Shown here in pieces: positions 1 to 6,963 of a stretch of 15,054 bases of DNA. Position numbers and translations under genes: made by a program. The notes beneath the pieces are model-generated. The model ran no database searches and had not been told where the DNA came from. It saw only the letters and a list, made by a program, of their open reading frames with translations. Numbering within the stretch: the first letter of the stretch is position 1; the number at the start of each line of letters is the position of its first letter. The stretch lies in the NCBI GenBank assembly GCA_024709705.1, contig JANJWE010000180.1, positions 1 through 15,054 of the forward strand, given 5' to 3'. This DNA comes from Flavobacterium sp. Lineage in GTDB: Bacteria; Bacteroidota; Bacteroidia; Flavobacteriales; Flavobacteriaceae.

Positions 1-1179
1 GTATTGTTTAACGATTATCAAGTTTTAGAAAATTTATTACAAGGAAGTTTTAAAACAAATGGTATTGAATACGGATTGAAATTCAAAGATGCTTCTCAAA
101 CCGATATTTATGGATGGGTTCGATATGTATTGCCCAACACCGACGCGGCTAGCAAAAACATAACAAGAGGTATGATTTTTTATGAAGTAAATTCCATTCC
201 GATGACTGCGGCAAATGAGGCCGATTGGAGAAGAGAGTTAGCCCGAGACTCCTATACGCTTAAGTTTGCAGATTACAATAATGGGGCTATAACTCCAAAC
301 GGAGTTTCTATAACACTCCAAAAATCTGAATATACCGAAAACCCGGTTTTTATTACCAATGTTGTAGAAGTTGGACCCCATAAAATAGGTTACCTCATGT
401 ACAACGGATTTTATGCCGGTTTTGAGCAACAATTGAATCAAGCTTTTGCCCAATTTTCTGGAGCCGGAGTAACGCATTTGGTTCTTGATTTACGCTATAA
501 TTCGGGAGGTTCTGTTAATACAGCAACCCGTTTGGCCAGTATGATTACAGGTCAATTTTCGGGACAAATTTTTGCAAAACAAGAATGGAATGCCAAAGTC
601 GAAGCCTTTTTTAATGCCAATAATCCCAGTGCTTTATTAAATCGTTTTACCACAACTTTATCCAACGGAAATGCTATCAACAGTTTGAATTTATCAAAAG
701 TTTACGTTCTTACTACTGCGACATCGGCTTCTGCCAGCGAATTGTTAATAAATGGCTTAAAACCTTATATTAACGTAGTTCAGATTGGTTTGACTACCAG
801 TGGTAAAAATGTGGGGTCTATAACTTTGTATGATTCTCCTCAACTTACCAATAAACAAAATATCAATCGCAATCACAAATATGCCATGCAACCTATTGTT
901 TTGAAAATAGTGAATCGTGATGGTTTTGGTGATTATCAAAATGGCATAGCTCCACTTATTCAACAATCGGAGGATATCGGAAATTTGGGTGTTTTAGGAC
1001 AGCCCGAAGAACCTTATTTTGCTACAGCTATCTCACATATTTTAGAGAATGGACGAATGCGTCAGCCCTATGTAGGCGATTTGAAATTAGATTACAAAGA
1101 CTCCAAATCTTTCAGACCACTGGGTGATGAAATGTATTTGGATGCGGTACCGGAGGGGTTATTAGAATTGTTAAAATAA
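1..1179 (+). CDS. S41 family peptidase (C-terminal processing protease-like), 5'-truncated by the window edge
   Basis: The reading frame is open from base 1, so the N-terminus (probably a signal or lipoprotein peptide plus about 100 residues) lies outside the window. The TTG at base 4 is not a convincing start. A PDZ-like segment comes first (about bases 160-330, containing GMIFYEVNSIPM). The peptidase core follows, with the substrate-cleft strand LVLDLRYNSGG (bases 478-510). The Ser of SASASE at 730-732 is the expected nucleophile and the Lys of SGKNVGS at 805-807 the general base. They are 25 residues apart, the spacing known for CtpA/CtpB/Prc-type Ser-Lys dyads, so the enzyme looks catalytically intact. 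Family knowledge suggests a periplasmic or lipoprotein protease acting on protein C-termini; the substrate is unknown. It converges on the TonB receptor gene with a shared hairpin terminator between them. The family call is firm; the specific role is not. Confidence 0.9.
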   Translation, partial: VLFNDYQVLENLLQGSFKTNGIEYGLKFKDASQTDIYGWVRYVLPNTDAASKNITRGMIFYEVNSIPMTAANEADWRRELARDSYTLKFADYNNGAITPNGVSITLQKSEYTENPVFITNVVEVGPHKIGYLMYNGFYAGFEQQLNQAFAQFSGAGVTHLVLDLRYNSGGSVNTATRLASMITGQFSGQIFAKQEWNAKVEAFFNANNPSALLNRFTTTLSNGNAINSLNLSKVYVLTTATSASASELLINGLKPYINVVQIGLTTSGKNVGSITLYDSPQLTNKQNINRNHKYAMQPIVLKIVNRDGFGDYQNGIAPLIQQSEDIGNLGVLGQPEEPYFATAISHILENGRMRQPYVGDLKLDYKDSKSFRPLGDEMYLDAVPEGLLELLK

Positions 1180-1209
1180 AAAAAGGGCTCAAATTATCGA
1201 GCCCTTTTT
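1180..1209. terminator. Bidirectional intrinsic terminator
   Basis: Arms AAAAAGGGCTC (1180-1190) and GAGCCCTTTTT (1199-1209) are perfect reverse complements around an 8-nt loop. Each strand ends in a T-run after a GC-rich core. It starts directly after the stop codon of the S41 peptidase and ends one base before the stop codon of the convergent receptor gene, so it can end both transcripts. Confidence 0.9.
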
Positions 1210-1210
1210 G

Positions 1211-3139
1211 TTAAAACATAAAATTCAATCCTATTTTAACATTTCTTCCTCTTGTGTTATACCCCACGGTTTCCACAAACTCTTCATTCAAAATGTTGTT
1301 CACTGCTCCAAAAACAGTCAATCGATTTTTCAATACTTCATATTTTAGTAATCCATTTACCAGTTGATAAGAGCCTAAAAAGACATTGGTAGTTGCAAAT
1401 GTCCCTCCATCAAAAAACGCATCTCTTCGACTGTCAACATATTGGTAGTTAATGCTGGCAAAAGTTCTAGCATTCACTTGATAATCGAACGCTATATTTC
1501 CTTTATGTTTGGGAAGTAATCGGTTCAATTCTTCCGGAATATCCGTAAACGAATAATTTCCGGTCACTCGCAATTTAGAAGAAATGTTATAAGTTAATGT
1601 AGTTTCAATGCCGCGTACTCTATTTTCTCCTTCCACATTCACATAATAGGAAGCAAAAGTTTCCGGGTTAAAGAAAAAACCTATCGAATTCGATTCTTCT
1701 CTGTAAAAACCAACCGCATTAAACGTTATTTTTTTGTTTAAGAAAGTCATTTCAAAACCTACTTCGGCTGTGGCATTTTCTTCCGGTGTTAAGTCTAAAT
1801 TTCCGTAAGGCGAATACAATTGATACAAACTGGGTGTGATATAAGCCGTGCTGTAGGAAGTAATTATTTTTAATGGCAATTCTTTAAAATGATACGACGG
1901 ATTAACATTACAAACCCATTGATTGTCATACACCGAATGTAAATTCAGTCTAGCACCGGCATTTATGTGTAATCCAAATTTTGAATTAAAAACTGCCGTT
2001 ACATAAGGGTCAACCAAATTAAATTTGGCATTTTCTCGATTGATCACATCAAAAGGCGTTTGCGTTTTCATGTCGTGAAACTGAAATTGTGTCCCCACCA
2101 CCATAAAAAACAAAGAGTTGAAATTGTATTTGTTCATCGCATCCACCACCACACTTCTTGAGGTATAAACATAGTTGTCTAAACTGCCCGACCACGAATT
2201 CAGTTCGTTGTAACTTCGCTCCAACAATGTAAAACCCGAATTGATTTTAAACTCACCATTTCTGTATTTGTATTTCGGATTAAAGCCAAACCGAAATTGC
2301 TCCGAAAGCGACACATTTTCCAGCACATCCGGACTGTTTACATTGTCAAACGGGCCATCGTAATCCGTTTTCATGCGGTCGTAATTCGTAAAGAAATCCA
2401 ATTTCAATTTTGAAGTAGCTTGAAAGCCAATCTTTGCCAACGCATTCACTCTCGAAAAACGGTCTTCTTCAAAATTTTCGCCAGCTGCTTGGGAAATTCC
2501 TTTGGTTTCCGTGCTGTTCAAGGAAGCATAATAGTCGATTTTGTTCACCGTACCATTTAACCCAAAACCTTGATTGAAATCTTGCGGATTACCTCTAAAA
2601 TTTTCACTCGTGTTTTGTGTGCCCAAATGCATGTAAACATTTCCGGCAATTTCTTTTTTTGCCGCTTTTTTCAACGTGATGTTAATTACACCTGAAGCGG
2701 CACCAGTACCATATAAAGTGCTGGCTGCACCTTTCATAATTTCTATGCTTTCCACTTGCTCTGCCGGAAGCAATCGCAAGTCGTATTCCAAATTAATTCC
2801 GGAAGCATCCGTCATCGGAACACCATCAATGACAATTAATACCTGACGGTTTCTTCCGCCACGAATAAAGTAGCTGAGGTTTTTTCCATTCGCACTTTGG
2901 TTTCCGTTGACTTCCAAACCAACCGCTTGACTCAAAACCGTAGCCACCGATTGTCCGGAGTTACGAGCTAAATCTTCTGCCGTGATTTTTTCAATAATTT
3001 TACCTGATTTTTCTTTGGACTGCTCAAATTTAGTGTCCGAAATGACGACTTCTTTCAACGAAATCGTGTCTTGTTGTGCCAAAGCACACGTTCCCCATAA
3101 CGCCAAAATAGCGGTACAGTACCTGAATTTTTGATTCAT
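1211..3139 (-). CDS. btuB: TonB-dependent outer-membrane receptor, probably for cobalamin (BtuB-like)
   Basis: This 642-residue protein begins with a signal peptide (residues 1-21, ending CALA before QQDT). A TonB-box-like LKEVVIS follows at about 28-34. The plug domain spans roughly 40-160 (FIRGGRNRQVLIVIDGVPM, then IEIMKGAASTLYGTGAASGVINI, the classic end of a plug). The rest is a 22-strand-type beta barrel ending in an aromatic residue (GLNFMF). Length and order are normal for the family. TonB-dependent receptors use energy from TonB-ExbBD to bring bound ligands across the outer membrane. The ligand is inferred: the gene is preceded by a cobalamin riboswitch and lies next to a BtuFCD-type ABC importer. 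Cobinamide or another corrinoid is also possible. The ATG at 3139 is followed at once by the Lys-containing signal peptide and lies about 90 nt after the riboswitch. It is likely repressed by intracellular B12. Confidence 0.9.
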   Translation of the reverse strand: MNQKFRYCTAILALWGTCALAQQDTISLKEVVISDTKFEQSKEKSGKIIEKITAEDLARNSGQSVATVLSQAVGLEVNGNQSANGKNLSYFIRGGRNRQVLIVIDGVPMTDASGINLEYDLRLLPAEQVESIEIMKGAASTLYGTGAASGVINITLKKAAKKEIAGNVYMHLGTQNTSENFRGNPQDFNQGFGLNGTVNKIDYYASLNSTETKGISQAAGENFEEDRFSRVNALAKIGFQATSKLKLDFFTNYDRMKTDYDGPFDNVNSPDVLENVSLSEQFRFGFNPKYKYRNGEFKINSGFTLLERSYNELNSWSGSLDNYVYTSRSVVVDAMNKYNFNSLFFMVVGTQFQFHDMKTQTPFDVINRENAKFNLVDPYVTAVFNSKFGLHINAGARLNLHSVYDNQWVCNVNPSYHFKELPLKIITSYSTAYITPSLYQLYSPYGNLDLTPEENATAEVGFEMTFLNKKITFNAVGFYREESNSIGFFFNPETFASYYVNVEGENRVRGIETTLTYNISSKLRVTGNYSFTDIPEELNRLLPKHKGNIAFDYQVNARTFASINYQYVDSRRDAFFDGGTFATTNVFLGSYQLVNGLLKYEVLKNRLTVFGAVNNILNEEFVETVGYNTRGRNVKIGLNFMF

Positions 3140-3165
3140 TTTAAGTTAAAAATAATTTACTAAAA

Positions 3166-3220
3166 ATGGGAGAAAAGCATAGAATTTACCCATACCCAAA
3201 CCTTTTTTCCCGAAAGTTTG
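3166..3220 (-). promoter_or_regulatory. Possible expression platform of the cobalamin riboswitch
   Basis: Two hairpins can be drawn between the riboswitch aptamer and the start codon. The first (3220-3197, read on the minus strand) pairs CAAACUUU with AAGGUUUG (one G-U) around an 8-nt loop, with no U-run after it. The second is weaker: AUGGG (3193-3189) pairs with CCCAU (3170-3166) and runs into a U-tract, like a poor intrinsic terminator. Either could switch with the aptamer, or control may act on translation through the aptamer itself. Assignment is tentative. Confidence 0.35.
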
Positions 3221-3230
3221 TTACTCAATG

Positions 3231-3455
3231 TATCAGGCAGGTCTCCTGGCTTGCGTCTTGTTGTTGGCCTTCTCATTCGCCTAGGCGAACAATGGCATGA
3301 AAGTGAACAACAAGCTGATTAGCTAACAGTTGCGGGTACAGCTCAGGATTTTGATTGAAGTGATTTATGTTCTGCTTACAGAAAACGCTCACTGCCAACT
3401 TTTTCACCTGATTCCCTTTTAATGCTCGGCCCAAAAAAGGCGTTGCAACCCAAAT
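3231..3455 (-). ncRNA. Cobalamin (adenosylcobalamin-type) riboswitch
   Basis: Read on the minus strand, the conserved blocks of the B12 riboswitch occur in order. GGGAAUCAGGUGAAAA is at 3416-3401. AAAUCCUGAGCUGUACCCGC and the adjoining AACUG lie at about 3351-3327. GCCAUUG is at 3296-3290. A perfect hairpin UUCGCCUAGGCGAA is at 3289-3276, with GAGAAGGC at 3274-3267. The B12 box AGCCAGGAGACCUGCC is at 3251-3236. Cobalamin binding to such RNAs lowers expression of the downstream gene. The segment between GGUG and AAAUCC is about 50 nt, longer than the few bases of the usual consensus, so an extra stem-loop is probably inserted there. The exact 5' boundary is inferred from the promoter at 3462-3469. 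Confidence 0.95.
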
Positions 3456-3461
3456 ACGAGG

Positions 3462-3469
3462 CAAAAGTA
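3462..3469 (-). promoter_or_regulatory. Putative -7 box for the riboswitch-receptor transcript
   Basis: The minus strand reads TACTTTTG, an exact match to the Bacteroidetes -7 consensus TAnnTTTG. Transcription would start at about 3455, just before the first riboswitch block, which is where a riboswitch leader should begin. No good TTTG -33 box is visible upstream; the region is simply A/T-rich. Confidence 0.6.
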
Positions 3470-3499
3470 AACATTTTTAAATAAACCATTCTTAATTTT

Positions 3500-3660
3500 T
3501 TTAGAAGCTATTCCGGCTTTCCGTTCCAAGCTTTTTTGTCTTGTTGTTTTTTTCTAAGGCACAAAAAGAGCTTCCTTCGGTCGCTTTTTTGCACCAAGAA
3601 AAAATACAACAATCCGGCAAAAGGCTTTCCACTGCAATCCGGGCTAGGGGAGAGTGCTTC
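3500..3660. repeat. Imperfect palindromic intergenic element
   Basis: The core is a long imperfect hairpin. TTGTTGTTTTTTTCT (from 3541) continues to about 3571, and its counterpart (about 3582-3612, ending AAGAAAAAATACAACAA) pairs with it apart from a few mismatches and bulges. The tip is around CTTCCTTCGGTC. Flanks with GGCTTTCC at both ends (about 3515 and 3623) extend the partial symmetry, and the right flank ends CCGGGCTAGGGG. I recall similar blocks with a GCTAGGGG end scattered between genes in flavobacterial genomes, but cannot verify copies here. A 67-codon frame crossing it (3536-3739, +) looks like chance: its composition is odd and it overlaps the small gene on the other strand. 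The element may act as a terminator for the small minus-strand gene. Confidence 0.6.
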
Positions 3661-3670
3661 AAAAACAGAA

Positions 3671-3784
3671 TTACGATTTGTCATTTTTCTTATTCATCTT
3701 CATCCACAACCAAATAAATCCCACCACAAAGTGAAGTAGAATTATACCACCAACGATATACATAAAGGTATTAGAATCTCGCAT
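3671..3784 (-). CDS. 37-residue single-pass membrane peptide of unknown function
   Basis: From the ATG at 3784 the minus strand encodes 37 codons before TAA at 3673-3671. The peptide starts MRDSNTFMYIVGG, continues with a hydrophobic run IILLHFVVGFIWLW (about residues 14-27), and ends in a polar, Lys-rich tail (KMNKKNDKS). This is the layout of a small inner-membrane protein with an acidic/polar N-terminus and positive C-terminus. The start is preceded by an A-rich leader and by TACTTTTA (3805-3798), a 7/8 match to the -7 consensus. It is divergent from the btuF-like gene, 87 bp between start codons. I believe similar mini-proteins exist in Flavobacteriaceae but assign no function. A regulator of, or accessory to, the neighbouring transporter is conceivable from position alone. 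Confidence 0.7.
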   Translation of the reverse strand: MRDSNTFMYIVGGIILLHFVVGFIWLWMKMNKKNDKS

Positions 3785-3828
3785 TGTATTTTTTCTGTAA
3801 AAGTAAAAAGTCAACATTTTTAAAAAGA

Positions 3829-3840
3829 TAACATTTGTTA
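3829..3840. promoter_or_regulatory. Short palindrome in the divergent promoter region (possible operator)
   Basis: TAACA-TT-TGTTA is a perfect 5-2-5 inverted repeat, 8 nt upstream of the btuF -7 box and between two divergent genes. GTTAC also recurs (3837-3841 and 3847-3851). Such a site could bind a dimeric regulator. It is short, and the region is AT-rich, so chance is a fair alternative. Confidence 0.3.
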
Positions 3841-3848
3841 CAAACCGT

Positions 3849-3856
3849 TACCTTTG
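3849..3856 (+). promoter_or_regulatory. Putative -7 box of the btuFCD-like operon
   Basis: TACCTTTG matches TAnnTTTG exactly. It would place the transcript start at about 3861-3864, giving a leader of only about 10 nt before the ATG at 3872. It also argues against the in-frame TTG at 3854, which lies inside the box. Confidence 0.6.
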
Positions 3857-3871
3857 CCAAAAAAAGGTACA

Positions 3872-5002
3872 ATGAAAAAGCACATCGTATTTTTGTTCGC
3901 TTCTTTTGTCCTGATTTCTTGTCAGCAAAAAGAGAAAAATACTAAAGACATCAATTCTCAAGAGAATTATATTCGATATGCCACTGGTCTATCCATTCAA
4001 AAATATGCCGATTTTTCTATTGTAACCGTTTCCAATCCGTGGCCTTCTGCTGAGAAAAATTACACCTATATATTGCATAAACAATCAGCCAAAATCCCCG
4101 ATAGTTTGCAAAAATATACAGCGATTCAAGTTCCCATACAATCCATCGTAGTCACTTCAACCACGCATATTCCGGCATTAGAATTATTAGAAGTTGAAGA
4201 CAAATTAATCGCTTTTCCCAACACCGATTACATTTCTTCCGAAAAAACAAGAACTTTAATCGAAAGCGGAAAAATCCGTGAAGTCGGTTCCAATCAAAGT
4301 TTAAATACCGAAGTCTTACTCGATATGCAACCGGACGTCATTATCGGATTTGGCGTAGATGGCGAAAAGAAAACCTACGATAATTTACAACAAAACGGAC
4401 TCAAAATTCTCTATAATGGCGATTGGACCGAGCAACATCCGCTCGGTCGTGCCGAATGGATTCAATTGTTCGGTGTTTTATTTGGCTTAGAAAAAAAAGC
4501 AGATCAAGTATTCAAAACCATTGAAAAAGACTATTTAGAAGCCATTAAGTTAGCCCAAAAAGCCACTTTAAAACCTACAATTTTCAGCGGAGCCATCTAT
4601 CAAGATCAATGGTATTTGCCCCAAGGAAAAAGTTGGGCGGCACAATTTCTCGAAAATGCGAACGGAAATTATCTATGGGCAGCAACCGAAGGAACCGGTA
4701 GTTTGTCCCTTTCCTTTGAAACCGTTTTAGAAAAAGCCCAAAATGCCGATTTTTGGATTGGTCCCGGGCAATTCACTTCGTTTGAACAACTTGAAAAAGC
4801 CAATCCCAACTACAAACATTTTAAAGCCGTTCAAAACAAAAATGTGTATTCCTTCAGTTCCAAAAAAGGAAAAACCGGTGGGATTATTTATTATGAGTTA
4901 GCTTCCAATCGTCCGGATTTAGTTTTAAAAGATTTAATTAAAATCCTGCATCCGGAATTGATGGAAGAGTATGAATTGTACTTTTTTGAGAAATTGAAAT
5001 AG
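3872..5002 (+). CDS. btuF: ABC transporter substrate-binding lipoprotein, BtuF-like
   Basis: This 376-residue protein starts with a lipoprotein signal peptide, MKKHIVFLFASFVLISC, with a lipobox LISC and the modified Cys at residue 17. The binding domain belongs to the Fe(3+)/B12 class (Peripla_BP_2). An early lobe contains SIVVTSTTHIPALELLEV, then VLLDMQPDVIIGFG, the usual 'D-lives-here' strand. The second lobe carries WYLPQGKSWAAQFLENA and ADFWIGPG, and the C-terminus NVYSFSSKKG and NRPDLVLKDL. It would capture cobalamin delivered across the outer membrane and hand it to the permease. Siderophore-binding relatives look alike; B12 is inferred from the neighbouring riboswitch-controlled receptor. 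The ATG at 3872 is chosen because it begins the signal peptide; an in-frame TTG 18 nt upstream lies within the promoter. It is first in the operon with the permease and ATPase. Confidence 0.85.
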   Translation: MKKHIVFLFASFVLISCQQKEKNTKDINSQENYIRYATGLSIQKYADFSIVTVSNPWPSAEKNYTYILHKQSAKIPDSLQKYTAIQVPIQSIVVTSTTHIPALELLEVEDKLIAFPNTDYISSEKTRTLIESGKIREVGSNQSLNTEVLLDMQPDVIIGFGVDGEKKTYDNLQQNGLKILYNGDWTEQHPLGRAEWIQLFGVLFGLEKKADQVFKTIEKDYLEAIKLAQKATLKPTIFSGAIYQDQWYLPQGKSWAAQFLENANGNYLWAATEGTGSLSLSFETVLEKAQNADFWIGPGQFTSFEQLEKANPNYKHFKAVQNKNVYSFSSKKGKTGGIIYYELASNRPDLVLKDLIKILHPELMEEYELYFFEKLK

Positions 5003-5028
5003 TTTATCAATCATATTTTTATTTAAGT

Positions 5029-5074
5029 CTTAGTATATTTACGCAATACTTAATGATTCTTAATTCCTTAATGG
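5029..5074 (+). repeat. Degenerate CTTA-rich repeats between btuF and btuC
   Basis: CTTAGTAT at 5029 and then CTTAATGATT (5049), CTTAATTC (5059) and CTTAATGG (5067) form a loose series with 8-10 bp steps. The series resembles the clearer CTTAGTAC octamers in the next gap of the same operon. It could be the remnant of the same repeat type. Confidence 0.35.
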
Positions 5075-5082
5075 TTTAAAAA

Positions 5083-6096
5083 TTGCCAACTCAAAAACAT
5101 AAAATACTATTCCTATTTTTAAGTTTCGTTTTAATCGGAACATTTCTCCTCAATCTTAGTTTAGGTTCCGTTTCTATTCCAACCAGTGAAATTTTTAATT
5201 CGATTATCGGTAATGAAATAAAAACGTCTTGGGAAATTATTTTGTGGAATTTTCGCCTACCTAAAGCCATTACCGCCATTTTAGTGGGAATGGGATTGTC
5301 CATTTCCGGATTGTTAATGCAAACCTTATTCAGAAATCCGCTTGCCGGACCTTACGTACTCGGATTAAGTTCAGGTTCAAGTCTTGGTGTAGCTTTTGTG
5401 ATTATGGGAGCCGGATTTTTACCTAGCTTTTTAGTCTCAGATTACGGAATTGTATTAGCTTCTTCATTAGGAAGTTTTTTGGTTTTATTGGCGGTTTTAA
5501 TCGTTTCCCAAAAATTAAGAGATACAATGGCCATCTTAATTGTCGGATTGATGTTTGGCAGTTTTACGAGTGCCATTGTAAGTGTGTTAAGTTATTTCAG
5601 CACTGCTCAAGAATTACAGAAATTTACCTTTTGGTCAATGGGAAGTGTGGCTAATTTACCATGGAGTTCAATATTAGTTTTAGCCATTTGTTGTGGAGTA
5701 GGATTGGTCTTGAGTGTTTTTAGCATCAAACCATTGAATGCATTGTTATTAGGTGAAAATTATGCCAAAAGTCTCGGACTCAATTTCAAAAAAACACGAT
5801 TAATCATCATCTTTGCCACTAGTATTTTGGCGGGAAGCATCACTGCATTTGCCGGACCTATTGCCTTTGTAGGATTGGCTGTTCCGCATTTAGCGAAATT
5901 ACTCTTTCAAACCAGTAATCATTTTATTCTATTTTGGAGCACGTTATTAATTGGTGCGATTTTGATGTTGATTTGCGATAGCATTGCTCAACTTCCAGGC
6001 AGTGATTATACGTTACCCATCAATGCCATTACTTCTATGGTTGGTGCTCCGGTTGTGGTTTGGCTTTTAGTTAGAAAACGGAAAATAATGATTTAA
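5083..6096 (+). CDS. btuC: FecCD/BtuC-type ABC transporter permease
   Basis: This 337-residue polytopic inner-membrane protein has about nine or ten hydrophobic segments, normal for the family. Hallmarks are RLPKAITAILVGMGLSISGL, the block RNPLAGPYVLGLSSGSSLG, and GPIAFVGLAVPHLAKLL near the C-terminus. The last corresponds to the conserved GPIxFVGLxxPH that contacts the ATPase. A homodimer forms the channel and uses ATP hydrolysis by the next gene's product. The start is inferred as TTG at 5083: an in-frame TAA ends at 5079, and no in-frame ATG occurs until about residue 70, inside the conserved region. The gene is 80 bp after btuF and 49 bp before the ATPase, in one direction, so probably one operon. 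B12 rather than iron-siderophore specificity rests on context. Confidence 0.85.
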   Translation: MPTQKHKILFLFLSFVLIGTFLLNLSLGSVSIPTSEIFNSIIGNEIKTSWEIILWNFRLPKAITAILVGMGLSISGLLMQTLFRNPLAGPYVLGLSSGSSLGVAFVIMGAGFLPSFLVSDYGIVLASSLGSFLVLLAVLIVSQKLRDTMAILIVGLMFGSFTSAIVSVLSYFSTAQELQKFTFWSMGSVANLPWSSILVLAICCGVGLVLSVFSIKPLNALLLGENYAKSLGLNFKKTRLIIIFATSILAGSITAFAGPIAFVGLAVPHLAKLLFQTSNHFILFWSTLLIGAILMLICDSIAQLPGSDYTLPINAITSMVGAPVVVWLLVRKRKIMI

Positions 6097-6102
6097 AAAA
6101 AA

Positions 6103-6138
6103 CCTAGTACCTTAGTAACTCAGAACCTTAGTACCTTC
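6103..6138 (+). repeat. Octamer tandem repeat between btuC and btuD
   Basis: Four consecutive 8-bp units, CCTAGTAC, CTTAGTAA, CTCAGAAC and CTTAGTAC, begin at 6103 and are followed by a decaying CTTC. They fill most of the 49-bp gap between the permease stop and the ATPase start. No coding or obvious hairpin role is visible. Repeats of this kind can change copy number by slippage and so alter spacing within an operon. Confidence 0.75.
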
Positions 6139-6145
6139 AAAAAAA

Positions 6146-6916
6146 ATGATTCTCCAAACCCAAAACCTCTCCATCGGCTACACTTCTAAAGCAACAACCA
6201 AAACGGTTGCTTCTGAGATTTCCATTCAATTGGAACCAGGTAAATTAATCGGTTTAGTGGGGGCCAATGGGATTGGGAAATCCACTTTGTTGCGAACGTT
6301 AACCGGTATTCAAAAACCAATTTCGGGAACCGTTTTGTTAAACGAAAAGTCAATCGAATCTTATGAACCTTTAGCTCTAGCTCAGCAAATCAGTGTTGTG
6401 TTAACCGAAAAATTACCACCCAGTAATTTAACCGTTTATGAATTGATTGCTTTGGGAAGACAACCCTATACGAATTGGCTCGGAAAATTATCAAATGAAG
6501 ATAAAATTCAAATTGATAAAGCCATCGAATTAACCGAAATCAAGCATTTAATTCATCAAAAACATTACGAAATTAGTGACGGACAATTGCAAAAAGTGTT
6601 AATCGCCAGAGCATTAGCCCAAGACACGGCGTTAATTGTTTTGGATGAACCCACCACGCATTTGGATTTATTGCACAAAGTATCTTTGTTTAAACTCTTG
6701 AAAAAATTAACCGCAGAAACCCAAAAATGCATTTTATTTTCCACTCACGATATTGATTTGGCCATTCAATTGAGTGATGAAATGATCGTAATGGAAGGGA
6801 AAACTGTTGTACAAGATCAACCCTGTAATTTGATTTCTAGAGGTATTTTTTCTTCCCTTTTTAAAAATGAGCATATTCAGTTTGATGCTTCAAAAGGGAA
6901 TTTTATAATCATTTAA
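6146..6916 (+). CDS. btuD: ABC transporter ATP-binding protein, FecE/BtuD-like
   Basis: This 256-residue nucleotide-binding subunit has its key motifs in order. Walker A GANGIGKST is at 39-47, a degenerate signature ISDGQLQK at 143-150 (usually LSGGQ), Walker B LIVLDEPT at 163-170, the D-loop TTHLD at 170-174, and the switch His in FSTHD at 201. The Q-loop position reads VVLTE, with Thr87 where Gln is usual. From memory, this and the SDGQ signature are common in Bacteroidetes members of the family, so I do not read them as inactivation. It powers uptake through the permease encoded just upstream. The ATG at 6146 follows an A-run. Downstream there is no clear terminator before the next gene, 81 bp away. 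Confidence 0.87.
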   Translation: MILQTQNLSIGYTSKATTKTVASEISIQLEPGKLIGLVGANGIGKSTLLRTLTGIQKPISGTVLLNEKSIESYEPLALAQQISVVLTEKLPPSNLTVYELIALGRQPYTNWLGKLSNEDKIQIDKAIELTEIKHLIHQKHYEISDGQLQKVLIARALAQDTALIVLDEPTTHLDLLHKVSLFKLLKKLTAETQKCILFSTHDIDLAIQLSDEMIVMEGKTVVQDQPCNLISRGIFSSLFKNEHIQFDASKGNFIII

Positions 6917-6963
6917 ATTTAATCTTTACTTTACATTCATTGCAGTAACAAAACGAATTTCCG

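Noticed and set aside
3273..3464. 63-codon minus-strand ORF
   Set aside because: It lies wholly within the cobalamin riboswitch; the sequence is explained by RNA conservation.
3536..3739. 67-codon plus-strand ORF between the receptor and importer genes
   Set aside because: It runs through the imperfect palindrome, has chance-like composition (Phe/Lys/His-rich, no domain), and overlaps the better-formed small gene on the minus strand.
6146..6916. Possible inactive ATPase, from the degenerate signature ISDGQ and Thr at the Q-loop
   Set aside because: Walker A, Walker B, D-loop and switch His are intact, and these variants seem normal for Bacteroidetes members of this family.
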